Assembly: GCF_020283565.1 (NCBI RefSeq)
Contig: NC_060061.1
Coordinates: 41,267,362-41,331,361, forward strand
Origin: Trifolium pratense
Taxonomy: Eukaryota; Streptophyta; Magnoliopsida; Fabales; Fabaceae
Reading direction: 5' to 3'
DNA: 64,000 nucleotides
In this document: one piece after another, positions 12,014 to 22,950 of the stretch
How positions within the stretch are numbered: the stretch's first letter is position 1
Layout of the letters: each line of letters begins with the position of its first letter
Made by a program: the position numbers and the translations under genes
Notes under the pieces: model-generated
Database searches by the model: none
What the model was told of the DNA's origin: nothing
The model's input: the letters and a program-made list of their open reading frames with translations, nothing else

Positions 12014-13780
12014 CTTTTTAGATAATGTATGTTTTTGGAATCAAAGAATGATATGAAAAATTGGTGAATCTAAGGAGCATATAAATCAAGTAAGCAATTA
12101 TGAAGATAGTGCTTTTGTAAGTGATCAGGTGAACCTGCTATGCTATGCACATAAAGTAGCACCAACAAATCCGTTTGATTTCACCAAAAGAGAGAGAGGG
12201 AGAGAGAGATTCTTCAAAAAGAACCACTCCAATTTAGGACATGAGCATGCTAATTTGGTCAACTACTAGTTTCATTATGAATTTAGTTTTTTTATGTATT
12301 GAAAGGAGGGCTTAAAGATTAGTTAATTGTTATGGATCAAATCAAATGAAAGTAAAAGGGAGCTTATTGAAGAATGAATTATTGTTTACTAATAGCTAGG
12401 CATCTTTAGATTAATTAATTAAAAAGATTTGAGTTAACTTGCAATGCATTTGGAGTGAGGTGGAATTGTTAAGTAAAGGTGCACTATAGGTGGTGGAGTG
12501 AGTTTGTGTAACCAATCAAATAATTATTTTTATGTTAAGTGGTCTTATCAATACCAAACGGAACATTTTAATTTAATTAATTAACTATTGTAATATTCCT
12601 TTACCCTTTCACTCTTAAAGAAAAAAGACAATTTTATTTTTTTAGTTAGTTTGGAGCCTGGTACTGATGCTCTTCTCTAGTTACAATGTTTCGTGGTATG
12701 TTTGTTCGTCCAAGAGTCGAAATCTGTGGTCGAGTTTGGTGGCTTCAAGGCCGATCTTATGAACTATGAAGGTAAACATATTGACGACGCTTCCTTGTGG
12801 TTGAGTTGCGGCTTTTGGAGGTGTATTGTGTTTTCGTCTACCATTAAAGTGAGGATAAGTTCATGTGTGATGTCTACGTTGTGAAGATTTGACAAGCTAA
12901 GATTGTTTGTAGCAAAAGCTGATACTCGGGTCTGTACTGTACCACTCGCATCTTTATATTTGAGGTGTGCGAGTTTTGTTATTCGACAATTTGATAAATA
13001 AAAAAAATACAATATTTTTTTAACTTGAATGACATGTAGTCCCAAACCCCCGCAATTAACTTAGTTTCAAGAATAATTAATTAAGGTTGTTCCATATGGT
13101 GATCATCATTTTCACCGTAACTGTATTATTTTGACAAAATCATTTTCACCATAAATTATTTGGTCCATATTGGTTGAATGTCCAAGTCATATACGTGGTT
13201 CTTTCATTTTCTCAAGGGGAAAAAACTGTTGTGTATGGCGATTTAAGAATGATTTTCATTGTGTAGTCTTAATAGTATATTGCCAAATTTGTCCTAGAGT
13301 ACGGTCAAGTCATCAATACAAACATTGTAGTTCTCCAAAAATATTGAATTGATAATTTTATAAAAGGCGTTACATTATTATTTTTTAGTATATAAGCTTC
13401 ATATATATTTTGCAAATTTCAAAGTTAAAATTAACAAAATTGTATTTAGAATTAATATTATCTCAATAATTAGTATATTATCGACTTTTGTTTTGGTCTT
13501 AGTATATTATCAACTTTATTATCATTTCAAAAACAAATATTAAATTAAATGAATTACGTAAATTCATTTAATAACAATTATGCAACGTAAATTAAAATAT
13601 TAACATCAAATTTAAATTTAATTATTTTATAAAAATATTTTTATAGACTTTAAATAAATCTCATCTCTAAATTTGCATGCCTTATAATATATTGGGCCGT
13701 ACATTGACCATCATATGATCCAATTAGATATTAATAAGTCTCTTTTTTAAAAAATAAATAAATATTGCAGTGCGTATAAT
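12014..13780. other. Intergenic, no supported gene
   Basis: A GA-rich tract lies at 12190-12210. The moderately complex stretch at 12650-12990 has short open frames in several frames but no domain I recognise. It may be an old transposon 3' end. The remainder is AT-rich. Confidence 0.4.
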
Positions 13781-13785
13781 TTTAT

Positions 13786-13872
13786 TTTGTTTACGGTGAG
13801 CTGAGAATCGAACCCACGACCTATAGCGTACTATCCAAACCCCTCACTACTAGACCAAATCTAGTGGCTTTG
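13786..13872 (-). mobile_element. tRNA-derived SINE fragment
   Basis: Read on the minus strand it carries TTTGGTCTAGTAGTG (A-box-like) and GGGTTCGATTCTCAGCTC (B box). The spacing and order are those of a tRNA-derived SINE head. The tail is not clearly preserved. Confidence 0.5.
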
Positions 13873-14034
13873 TAGTGCGTATAAATTTTTCCGTTAAACT
13901 ATTTGACAACAAATATGAAAACTGAACTAGTTATTTGTTAATATCACAACTTTAATCGAATATCTTGATATATGCATCTAATAAAATATCCTTAGAGATA
14001 TTGTTGTTAGAGTCGGAGTTTAAACAATGAATTT

Positions 14035-14130
14035 TTCAAGCCACTCGGTTTAGTCTAGTCGTATGAGATTTGAGTAGTATACAAGAAGTCCTAGGTTTGA
14101 TTCTTTGCTCCGCTATAAACAAAAAAAAAA
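14035..14130 (+). mobile_element. SINE with poly-A tail
   Basis: The A-box-like GGTTTAGTCTAGTCG, then 'gagatttgagtagtatac', the B box AGGTTTGATTCTTTGCTC and an A-tail near 14120-14131 match, phrase by phrase, the SINE at 20815-21313. The two are therefore copies of one family. Confidence 0.65.
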
Positions 14131-14815
14131 AACTAAATTTCTCACTTCTCAATATTAAAGTGTGTGCGCGTTTAGCCATTATCATATTTGACAAAAAAAA
14201 TTAATTTAATATATATTTGTAGAGATATTTTAAAAATTAATTAAAAAAAGTAACATAAAGATAAAATATGATTAGATATATCTATAAAACTTTTAGTCAA
14301 AAAAATATGTATAAAACTTTTTATAGTAATATTGCATACCAATTAAATACTAATATTATTTGTCAAAATAATTAAAAATTGTTCACTAAGTGTCAAACGC
14401 ACATGAATTAAAGAGGATGTGCATGAACAAGTCTTAATCAAGTAGTACAAAACACAATCTGAACAAATAAGCCAGATCAGACACCTAATTATTGAATGGT
14501 TAAGACAGTAGATCTAGCAACATCTTTGTATAATTTATTCATAAATAAATAAATTATAATAACTCAAAACATCATGAACCATATATGGTGCCTACTTCTA
14601 GTTCTACATAGAGATTCCATCAATTATTGGATATGTGTGTGTACACGATGCATGTACAAAATAATAATTAGAACAAAATAAAATAAACAATCAATCCCAA
14701 AAAAAATAAAAAAAATAAAAAAAAAATAAAAAAATAAACAATAATACTTTTTTTATTTACTTTTTATCTTAATGGTCAACACATATTCAATTGAACTATA
14801 ACTATATGAATTTTG

Positions 14816-15035
14816 TGGATCTGGATTGCATACATTAAAATAACTATGCATCACTACATTGCAAGCCTTTAAATTAAAATTTTAGTGGTCTAGCTTTGAA
14901 GTTGGACGACTGAGATTAACATGCAGTTAAATATTAATTTATGTGCATTCATTGTCGGCATATAATCATGAATTCCTGATGGTCATCTGTATGACTATAT
15001 TCAATTAGTAACTTCACAGAATCCGAATTTCAATT
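14816..15035. mobile_element. Diverged copy of the Mutator-type MITE
   Basis: The order of phrases 'ctggattgcat', 'tgcaagccttta', 'ttttagtggtc' and 'gaatccgaattt' parallels the 140-bp element at 22688-22827. Spacing is expanded and the target duplication is no longer readable. Confidence 0.4.
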
Positions 15036-15495
15036 GAACGGATTTGGATTGAGTGCATTCAATTTTCATGCATTTAACTTAACATGTAGCTTGAATTTTC
15101 AGTTATTTATGAAGATTGATTATGTATGGTGAATATTATGTTGAATGCATGAATGCATAGGAAAATAAATGCACTCGATCTCAATCCAACCACTATGTAC
15201 TATAACAAAGAGAACAATTATTTATTATAATAATAATATGTGTGTGCATCAACACAAGTTGAAAGTTTATGTTACAAGAATATATACCTCTCAAGAAAGC
15301 AAAATGGAGAGAAAAAGGATCAGATCCTTTTCAATCACCATGTTGAAGCATGTTCTTCTATAATACTGTACCCACCACCAGGAAAACATAAAAGCAACTT
15401 GTGCTAAAAGACTCAACTAGCTTTAATAAACCTTTAGTAAAAAAAAATTCTTTAATAAACCTATGCCTCAAATATATGCAAATCATGATATATAT

Positions 15496-15798
15496 TGTCA
15501 AATAACCGATTATCCCAAAACCTTAAGGTGTTAGGATAGAGCCATATCAATGGTTTTATATTATGTCTAACACGCCCCCTCGCGCAAGAGCCCACTTAGG
15601 CTTGAAGCGTGGATAATGCATAGGCCCACCTACCATATGCTTAAATTCCACTTTTTAATTAGAAAGTGAGGGGAGCGGGGATCGAACTCTAGACCACTTA
15701 GTCATAGAGGCTCTGATACCATGTCAAATAACCGATTATCCCAAAACCTTAAGGTGTTAGGATAGAGCCATATGAATGGTTTTATATTATTTCTAACA
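15496..15798 (-). mobile_element. Complete TRIM retroelement (303 bp, 77-bp LTRs)
   Basis: Two 77-bp direct repeats (15496-15572 and 15722-15798) start TGTCAAATAACCG and end TCTAACA. They differ at only two positions. The element is flanked by TATAT on both sides (15491-15495 and 15799-15803), a 5-bp target duplication. On the minus strand TGGTATCAGAGCC (initiator-Met PBS) abuts the right-hand LTR, and a G-rich polypurine tract (GAGGGGGCG) abuts the left-hand one. There is no open frame, so it must be mobilised in trans. The near-identity of the LTRs points to a young insertion. Confidence 0.92.
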
Positions 15799-17477
15799 TA
15801 TATGCATATTTCCTTATGTCAATTGATAAAAAGGCATCATTTTTTGTGGTTCATAAATCAAGTTTTTTTTGTGTATAGTATTTTTTAGTCAATAGATTTG
15901 GATTCTTTATATTAAGTGAATTAATCATTTACTTGCATTTTCTCTTAATTAAAATTAATTATAATCAACTTCAAATTCAACCGTTTAAATTTAAGTACTA
16001 GGCGACTCTGTGTTTCTTTAACAAAATTATAAGCAAGAGAATTCAAATCATTCCTTTATACACTACTACAAAATTGAGTTTTAATAGCGCCCTTTTAATA
16101 GCGCTTATTTAAAAAGCGCTATTAAAACTTAAAACTGAGCCCTTATGATAGCGTTTTTATGAAAACCGCTATTAAAAGCTCCAAACAGCAAACCTTATTA
16201 TAGCATTTTGTGAAGAAACCGCTGTTAAAGCCCAAAACAAAAAGCATTATGACAGCGCTTTTGAAACAACGCTATTAAAGCTGTATACGCGCGTTTGAAA
16301 TTAATTTAAATGGTGGTGGGTGGGTTTCGAACCCCTGACCCCTTGAACCCTATTTTTTTTTTTTTTTTTACGAAAAACCTTTTTTCTTTAAAAAAATTAA
16401 AAATAAAAACAAAGATCAGATTTCAGTATACACGGTGAAGGATTTTGTTTTCCCGCGATCAGTTGCTTTGCAAAAATCTTAACCCACGATCCTCAAATCC
16501 CTAATATTGGAAATCGAATTCAATAGAAATCCTTAATATTCACGATCCATAGAAAATGTTCCTGTTCATCTTCCTCCAATCTAATTGCATGAACCCAACT
16601 GTTAACCCTAATCTTCAAGAACCCAGAAATCACTGTGAGCCCAACCCATAACCCATAAATCCTCTTCTCTCCACCATATACTCAACAATTCAATTTTTTG
16701 GAAGTCGTACTTGTTCATCGTCCTGCCGTCACAACTCAAACCGTGGTTATTAAGGTATGGTTATGTTATATGCTTACGTTATAGATGTCTGAGAAAATTA
16801 AATTTGCAAAATTGATTTAAGTTAGAAGACCTGTTATTTTGCAAATTGATTTACGTTAAAAATTGATTTGCAAAATTGGAAATTAAATTTGCAAAATTGT
16901 TCATCGTCCTGTTATTTTGATACAGCACCGTGTTTACCTTGTTTACTTGTTACAATTGATTATTGTTTCAAATTAATTTGATCGCTACTGTTCCTCTTAA
17001 TCTGTCAAATTCCAAATTGTGAATACTGCTACAGTGCGTGCGTTTTATTGTTACTACTTTATTAATTAATTGTTTCCTGCACCAGTATAATGAAAATAAT
17101 GAATATTGCTTTGTTTACTATTATTATAATTATTATGGCTGAGTAGTTTAATTGAGTCCAAAACAAGAGGACCATCGTTACTATAATATGTATTCGTCGG
17201 TGATGCAGAAGTAATGTGTACGCGTCAGTGATGCGGAATTGAAGATGTTTGTGCAATGTCTGCGTTTTTTTTGCCGTTGGGAAAGATCTGGTTTTTCCAC
17301 TATGTTACGGTGATTGGTGTACTGGTTTTTCTAGGGGTGGTTTGCAATTTGTGTTTAAACTTCTAAAGCCTAAGCTATACCAACTAAGGCATGTGCAGCA
17401 GCATTCATAGTTCTCCTAAGATGAACCACACTAGTATATGATTGAAATTAGATGCCTTATAGTAGTAAATATATATT

Positions 17478-17666
17478 CTAGAAGTTGTATTTAGACAACA
17501 AATCCAAACAGTCTTGAATTACATGATCTAATTCAACTAAATTTAATCTTCCATGGAGGCTGTTCACAACAAGTCCAGCATCTAACTCAAAAATAAGCTT
17601 ACCATACCTTTGATCTTTATCCCACTCTAGACCCCACCTAAGTGTCATTGAAGTATGAACTAACAA
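17478..17666 (-). pseudogene. LINE RNase H-like fragment inside the CACTA element
   Basis: The 62-residue frame contains FELDAGLVVNSLHG followed by LDHVIQDCLDLL, which matches the middle of the RNase H-like domain found in plant LINE-derived proteins. It has no upstream or downstream continuation. It was either captured by, or inserted into, the CACTA element. Confidence 0.55.
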
Positions 17667-17830
17667 TGAATTAGAATAAAGTCAGGAAAGTTCGAATAGT
17701 ATTAATTCAAATATATTCATTTAAGATTATGTTGCGTTTTAAATTTCTGATGGGTTCATATATCAAATATGCATAGCCCTTTCCTCATTAAAAATTCACA
17801 AAAACTAGTCTGCTTCTATTGATATGAACT

Positions 17831-18573
17831 TAGGGATGGCCAAAGTTTGGTTTTTAACCAAAACTGTATGTGAACCGAACCAAACTGTATTTCAATTCTT
17901 TAAAACCGAACTGAACCATCAACCATTTAATTTGAACTGAACCGAACAGTTTTTTAAACTGTTGAACCAGTTCTGGATTAAAAAAAACCAAACAGAACCA
18001 TTACTTAACGAATATAAAAAGGAAAAGTGGTCCTTGTTTCAGCGAAAACAAATACAGTACCCTACACCTCATGTGTATGAATCTGGTCTTTGATTTTTTA
18101 ATATTTTTTTGATAAACTGAAGCTAGTCTTTGATGATAAAAGGAAAACAAATACTCTGCCTCGCCGCCATAGCTTGAGAAGCGATTATTTTATTATTATT
18201 TTTTATTTTATTTTGGTTAAGTGTATTATTGGGTGGGGTTAAATTATTTTAATGAATCGATGAAATAGGCCAGTAAGAGTGGATTGTTTCGTGATTCCAT
18301 GAGTGAGCCACATACCTGTGAGTGAGGGTGGTTTATTACTTTCGTTGTATTGGGGAAGGGGTTGATGGTGAGTGCTGCAAAATTTGTGAGTAACAAATAA
18401 CCATGGTGCAGTTTGGTTAACTGGTGAATTTAAGTACATGGTTCAGTTAACAAACTGTTTCCAAAAACAACAGTTCGGTTTGTATTTTCTAGTTTTTGGT
18501 TCAGTTAAAAATGGTTTGGTTTCGGTTTGGTTCATAGTCCGATTTGGTTTTTCAGTTTTTATGAACACCCCTA
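17831..18573. mobile_element. hAT-like element nested in the CACTA element
   Basis: The left end TAGGGATGGCCAAAGTTTGG and the right end, read in complement, TAGGGGTGTTCATAAAAACT are diverged inverted repeats. Both lead into GGTTTTTAAC/GAAAAACC-rich arms full of 'aaccgaacc'. GATATGA occurs at both edges, not quite abutting. No transposase frame is seen. Confidence 0.5.
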
Positions 18574-18718
18574 GATATGATACATAAACTAGTGTATGCT
18601 CATATTTTTCCAGCTGAAACTTGTAATAGGCAGAGTGGTCCACTGTTATGCTTCTTTTTAATTTATGCATGATTTGAAAGTGTTTGGATTTTTATTATAA
18701 CTTTTGCTGGATTATTAG

Positions 18719-18841
18719 GTTATTCGCCATAGACATTCTACATACTCTAAAGAGAAGCTAGATGAGGTGCAGGAGGAGTGGGCTACCCATATGGTTGAAG
18801 ATGTTATCAATGATGCAAAGAGACTGCAAAAAAATAGTTGA
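18719..18841 (+). pseudogene. Exon-like captured gene fragment in the CACTA element
   Basis: After a splice-acceptor-like 'ctggattattag' a 40-codon frame runs to TGA at 18839-18841. It encodes a basic and acidic helical stretch, including YSKEKLDEVQEEWATHMVED. Composition and the upstream acceptor look like the last exon of a host gene. I do not recognise the family. Upstream non-coding DNA from 16400 (with 'ttaaccctaatcttcaagaa') also resembles a gene leader, so the element may have captured a whole small gene. Confidence 0.4.
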
Positions 18842-20814
18842 TCATTAATTGGTAAGTTGTATTTATAATTATCCAAATATATTATGATATGACTGTTGTG
18901 CTTGGTAGAAAATGTAGTTGGTATTCTTGAATTTACACATCCATTGTCAAATTTTAGAGTAATTGGGATAATCATAATGTTCCCAAGGTCATACTATTTT
19001 TCCTCTTGAAACTAGGATGAATTATGAGCATGCTGCCTAAGCGCGTTAGTGACATGACGCGAGATCCTGAGTTGCAATACTTTAGCAATGTTTTGATGCT
19101 ACTTTGAGGTGTATGTTGAATTTGTGTGGTTTCTAAGAGAGAAAGACAAGTTTATATGCTGCCAAATGATGTATTATCAAGCAAATGCCTAATTTCTTGT
19201 ACATCTATATATACAGGTAGTTTGAGGGCTTCCTTTTTCGATGAAGTGGGCGGTTCTCATCAAGTGACAGGTCGCAGAAGAAAGTAGGGCTATAGTTTGA
19301 CTATCTTTTGTAGTGGTTTTTGTGTTTTGTACTAAAATTTGTCATTGATTTTCTCATTAGAAGCTATGGCCAAATTTTGACAATATCTCTTTTGTAGTGG
19401 TCTTTGTGTTTGCACTATTCAATTCGGATTTGTCTTGTAGTCGGATTGGTTTTATTTATGAAATGAATGTATTACAAGAGTTTTTATTTTATTAGAGCTT
19501 GTGTGGCACAACACTATTTTTTTAAAAAATTTGATAATATATATTTTGGAAGTATATATATATATATATATATTAAAAGTTCAAGAGCAGGTTGTCAAAC
19601 AAAAAAAAAATGCAATTTATTGTTAAAAAAAAGGGTCAGGATTAGTAAAAAAAAAAAAAAAAATACTTACATACATACATACAATAGCGTTTTTTACACG
19701 GTCGCTATTAAATGTTAGTCCAAACAACGAATTATAATAGCGTTTTATAAACGCGGGCGCTATTATAGAATATATATAACAGCGCTTTTATAAAAAAGCG
19801 CTATCGAAACTCGTCTCCGAAAGCTTCTTTGGTCGCACGCAGGAAGATACAACATCGCTTTTTATAAAAACCGATATTAAAAGTACATATTTGACAGCGT
19901 TTTTAAACGCTATTATAGGCACCCAGACCTATAATAGCGGATTCAATCATAGCGTTTTAAAGCGATGTTAAAAGTTAAAAAAATGCTATTAAACACCTAT
20001 TTTTGTAGTAGTGATAAATTCCCAACATAGTTTTTGCACGAGTAAGTAGCATCTGACCTTTTGATTGAGTCGATAAGACTTCTTGTTTAATATTTCAATT
20101 TACTCTCAAATTTGGATCATCTCCTTCCATTTATTCTCTCCATCTTTCTCCTTCTACAATATTAAATTATTCCTATCTCTCTCTAAAAATTTAGAGAAGA
20201 TCAAGAAGAAAAAAAAAATCAAGAGAGAGAAGATTATGAGAGAAATAGTCACAAATTTTAGGAGAGAGAAGGAGAGAGTAAAGGAAATGAGAGGATTCAT
20301 TTTCATTTAAATGAACTTGGATCCTCTTCTTCCCTTTATTATCTCAATCTAGGTCGCCTTCATTTCTAAATGTGTGCTTTTGGCCGGATAGAGAGTAGTG
20401 GAAAATTTCATTGTGAATATTTTTATAAATTTGAAAAGATTTGGGTCAAATTTCAAAACTAGGGACCAATTTTTGAAATTTTTTAAGGGGCAATTCTACA
20501 ATTTTTGGGGTCAATTTGCAATTTTAAAAAATTATAGGAGTCAATTTAATTTTTTTTGAAACACATGGGAGGTATGGATTTTAAATTCCTAGGTTTTAGG
20601 TGTCATTTAAAATTCATTAAATTTAGCTTGGACAAAATACTTCATGAATTTTGATCATTTTAAAAATTCTCCAAATTAATCAATCATTTTTTCAAAGGTA
20701 AATGGAGAAAGCTTAGCAGGAAAAGTAAATACATCTAAACTATGTCGGTGACATTCATTTACTCACCCTACAAACAAGTTAATTCTCAAATAAATTAAAA
20801 AGAGAAAAAAGATA

Positions 20815-21313
20815 AGCCACTAGGTTTGATTGAGTGGTGAGAGATTTGAGTAGTATGCTAGGAGTCTTAAGTTTGATTCTCAGCTCCATTCAGGGACGGA
20901 TCTGGCGGGGGGCAGGCAGTGGTCAAGGCCCCCCTCGCCTCCATCTCTTACATATAAATATACATATATTATACTCATATATTATATATTATATGTTTCA
21001 CTCCAACTCTAATAGTATATATACTTAGTATTAGTATATTATATAATTTATGTTCCTATAAATATAGCTCATTTAATAGGAATATTGCATGTAATATTAA
21101 CTGATGTTCAAAGGTTTAATTTCGGACTCATGCGTATGAAAAAAATTCAGTTGAGAGAGAATAACTTCGTACTTATAATATGATACCAAAAGAAAATTTT
21201 ATGGACAATGTAAACAAATATAATCTCTATAAATAAAATAGGTTAGTTACTTTTCGGCCCCCAGTATGAATTGTTTCTGGATCCGTCCCTGGCTCCATTG
21301 TAAACAAAAAAAA
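20815..21313 (+). mobile_element. SINE split by a hAT insertion
   Basis: The SINE head (GCCACTAGGTTTGATTGAG, then GAGATTTGAGTAGTATGC and the B box AGTTTGATTCTCAGCTC) stops at 20890. It resumes at 21292 with GCTCCATTGTAAAC and an A-tail at about 21304-21314. Removing 20891-21291 and one target copy restores a SINE of the same layout as 14035-14130. Confidence 0.75.
20891..21291. mobile_element. Small hAT-family element, 401 bp, 8-bp TSD
   Basis: The termini CAGGGACGGATC and GATCCGTCCCTG are perfect inverted repeats. GCTCCATT is duplicated exactly on both sides (20883-20890 and 21292-21299). Eight-base duplications and CAGGG ends are the hallmark of hAT transposons. It carries no transposase and is therefore non-autonomous. 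Confidence 0.9.
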
Positions 21314-21449
21314 AAACGATTGAAAAAAACTTGGGCGATTAGACCAATACGCAAGTGGAACTTAACAAATGCAACTGTCTCATTAAAATCATTACCTATA
21401 AAACCCGTAGGAAAAACCAAGTGATGGAAAAAGAGTGCGGTGTTTTAAA

Positions 21450-21700
21450 AGAGATTAGCAAAATCTATATTCTCGCAAACCAAATCTATTTCTAATGAAA
21501 GCATATTAGGAATCGTTTGAATATGCAATTCAAGAATAGCAATATCATCAACACATTTATTGTCTTCTCTATAAATATGTGAGATAATTAATGAAAAACA
21601 TATGTTTTGTGAGCTCAATACAATTTAACCAACGAATTAAATGAGATATTGCTTGAAGTTATTTTATTCTAACAAAGTAAAAGTTGGCTTCCGAAGATCT
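21450..21700 (-). pseudogene. LINE RNase H C-terminal remnant
   Basis: On the minus strand the frame reads ISHIYREDNKCVDDIAI, matching the conserved H-I-x-R-E-x-N-x-C-A-D block of RNase H-like domains in plant LINEs. It continues for some 30 residues to a stop. The N-terminal half is degraded. Confidence 0.6.
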
Positions 21701-22504
21701 ATGATATGCACAAACATAGAGGATAAATTGTTGTCTAATATAGTTTGTTATCTTCAAAATGACTATACCAACCAAAATGTTCAACTAATTTTTCCAACTA
21801 ATTCTTAGAAGAAGATCCAACTTACTTTTTGAGCAAGGATAAAGTGGAATAAATGTTGCTCAACATTGTTTTAATGTTTCTGACAAACTCTAGTGGTCAG
21901 GGTATCTCAGATTATAAATTAGTTGTAGTAGTACTATATTATCACATTTTTCTCTGGTAATAAATACCACAATATATGGGTTTTGGCAGGAGTAATATTC
22001 AATACTATAGTACATCATCAGATTTATCACGTGATGATTGCAAGTGCACTAGTAGTGGAGATGATGAAGTAATATTCAAGTGAAACAGGATAATTTATTG
22101 GTTTTGAGGAGACTTTTAATTTATTTATTTCATCACATCATTGTTGTGTTGTGCTCATGTTTGCTAGCTTCAATGAAATTGGAATGGATTTCTCATGTAA
22201 AATTAGAGACAAATGTGGTTTCACATAATTGGAAATGAGAGATAAAAATGAATGAGTTGATTTATTTGTAGGAGAGTTTGGTCTAAAGGAGGGAAGATGA
22301 TAAATTTTAAAATTGTTTGGATTTGGTTTCACAAAAAGGAGGGCCATGTTTTTTTTTTTTTTTAAGGCAGGACCACGTTAAAGTGGATGTATTTTCGTAT
22401 TTGATTTGGTGCGCATATGACGTTGGATTAAGATTAAACGATCAAAATTTTAAGTTGTATAGTTTTTATTTTAAAAAAGTTAAATTTATATTAAAGCAAG
22501 AAAA

Positions 22505-22950
22505 CTTAATTTGCTGGAAAAGGTCTGTAGAGGGTTGTGTAAAACTTAATTGCGATGGTGCACATAAGAGCTCAAATAGTAATTCGGGGGTGGCGGTTTA
22601 CTTCGAGATATCAATGACACACTTGTTTGAATAGCTATGTTGGTATATAATATTGGTTTTTGTGACGCGCTCCATGTTGAAATGTGGGGACCTGGATTGC
22701 ATGCATTCAAATGACCATGTAGTCATGCATTGCTAGCCTTTAGACTAAACTTTTGGTGGTCAAGATTTCAAAATGAATGACTCATATTAACCTACAGTCA
22801 AATAGTGACTGCAGGGAATCCATTTCCGAAATGTGGAGGATGCATATCGAGATGGACATGGCTTGGAGAAAGGGGATCACCCATCTCCATGTTAAGAGTA
22901 ACTCTAAGGTTCTGATTGACATTGTTCATGAAAACATGTCTACTTAGTTA
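22505..22950 (+). pseudogene. LINE RNase H remnant interrupted by a MITE
   Basis: The frame before the insertion has EGCVKLNCDGAHKS, the first strand of the RNase H fold with its Asp. After the MITE it resumes as MHIEMDMAWRKGITHLHV and SNSKVLIDIVHEN, the second conserved block. Removing 22688-22827 and one target copy rejoins these in one frame near 'CDALHVEMW'. Frameshifts remain elsewhere. Confidence 0.65.
22688..22827. mobile_element. Mutator-type MITE, 140 bp, 9-bp TSD
   Basis: GAAATGTGG is duplicated exactly on both sides (22679-22687 and 22828-22836). The termini GGACCTGGATT and, in complement, GGAAATGGATT are imperfect inverted repeats. It interrupts a LINE RNase H frame, which independently confirms the boundaries. 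Confidence 0.85.

Larger units (their letters stand above)
16061..20013. mobile_element. CACTA (En/Spm-type) element, non-autonomous
   Basis: The left end CACTACTACAAAATTGAG and right end TTTTTGTAGTAGTG are inverted. ATA lies immediately outside both (16058-16060 and 20014-20016), the 3-bp duplication typical of CACTA transposons. Both subterminal regions (16080-16290 and 19685-19995) are packed with short motifs in both orientations related to AATAGCGCTTTT and AAGCGCTATT, the presumed transposase-binding repeats. No TnpD- or TnpA-like frame is visible. The interior holds a nested hAT-like repeat, an RNase H fragment and an exon-like host fragment. Confidence 0.9.
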
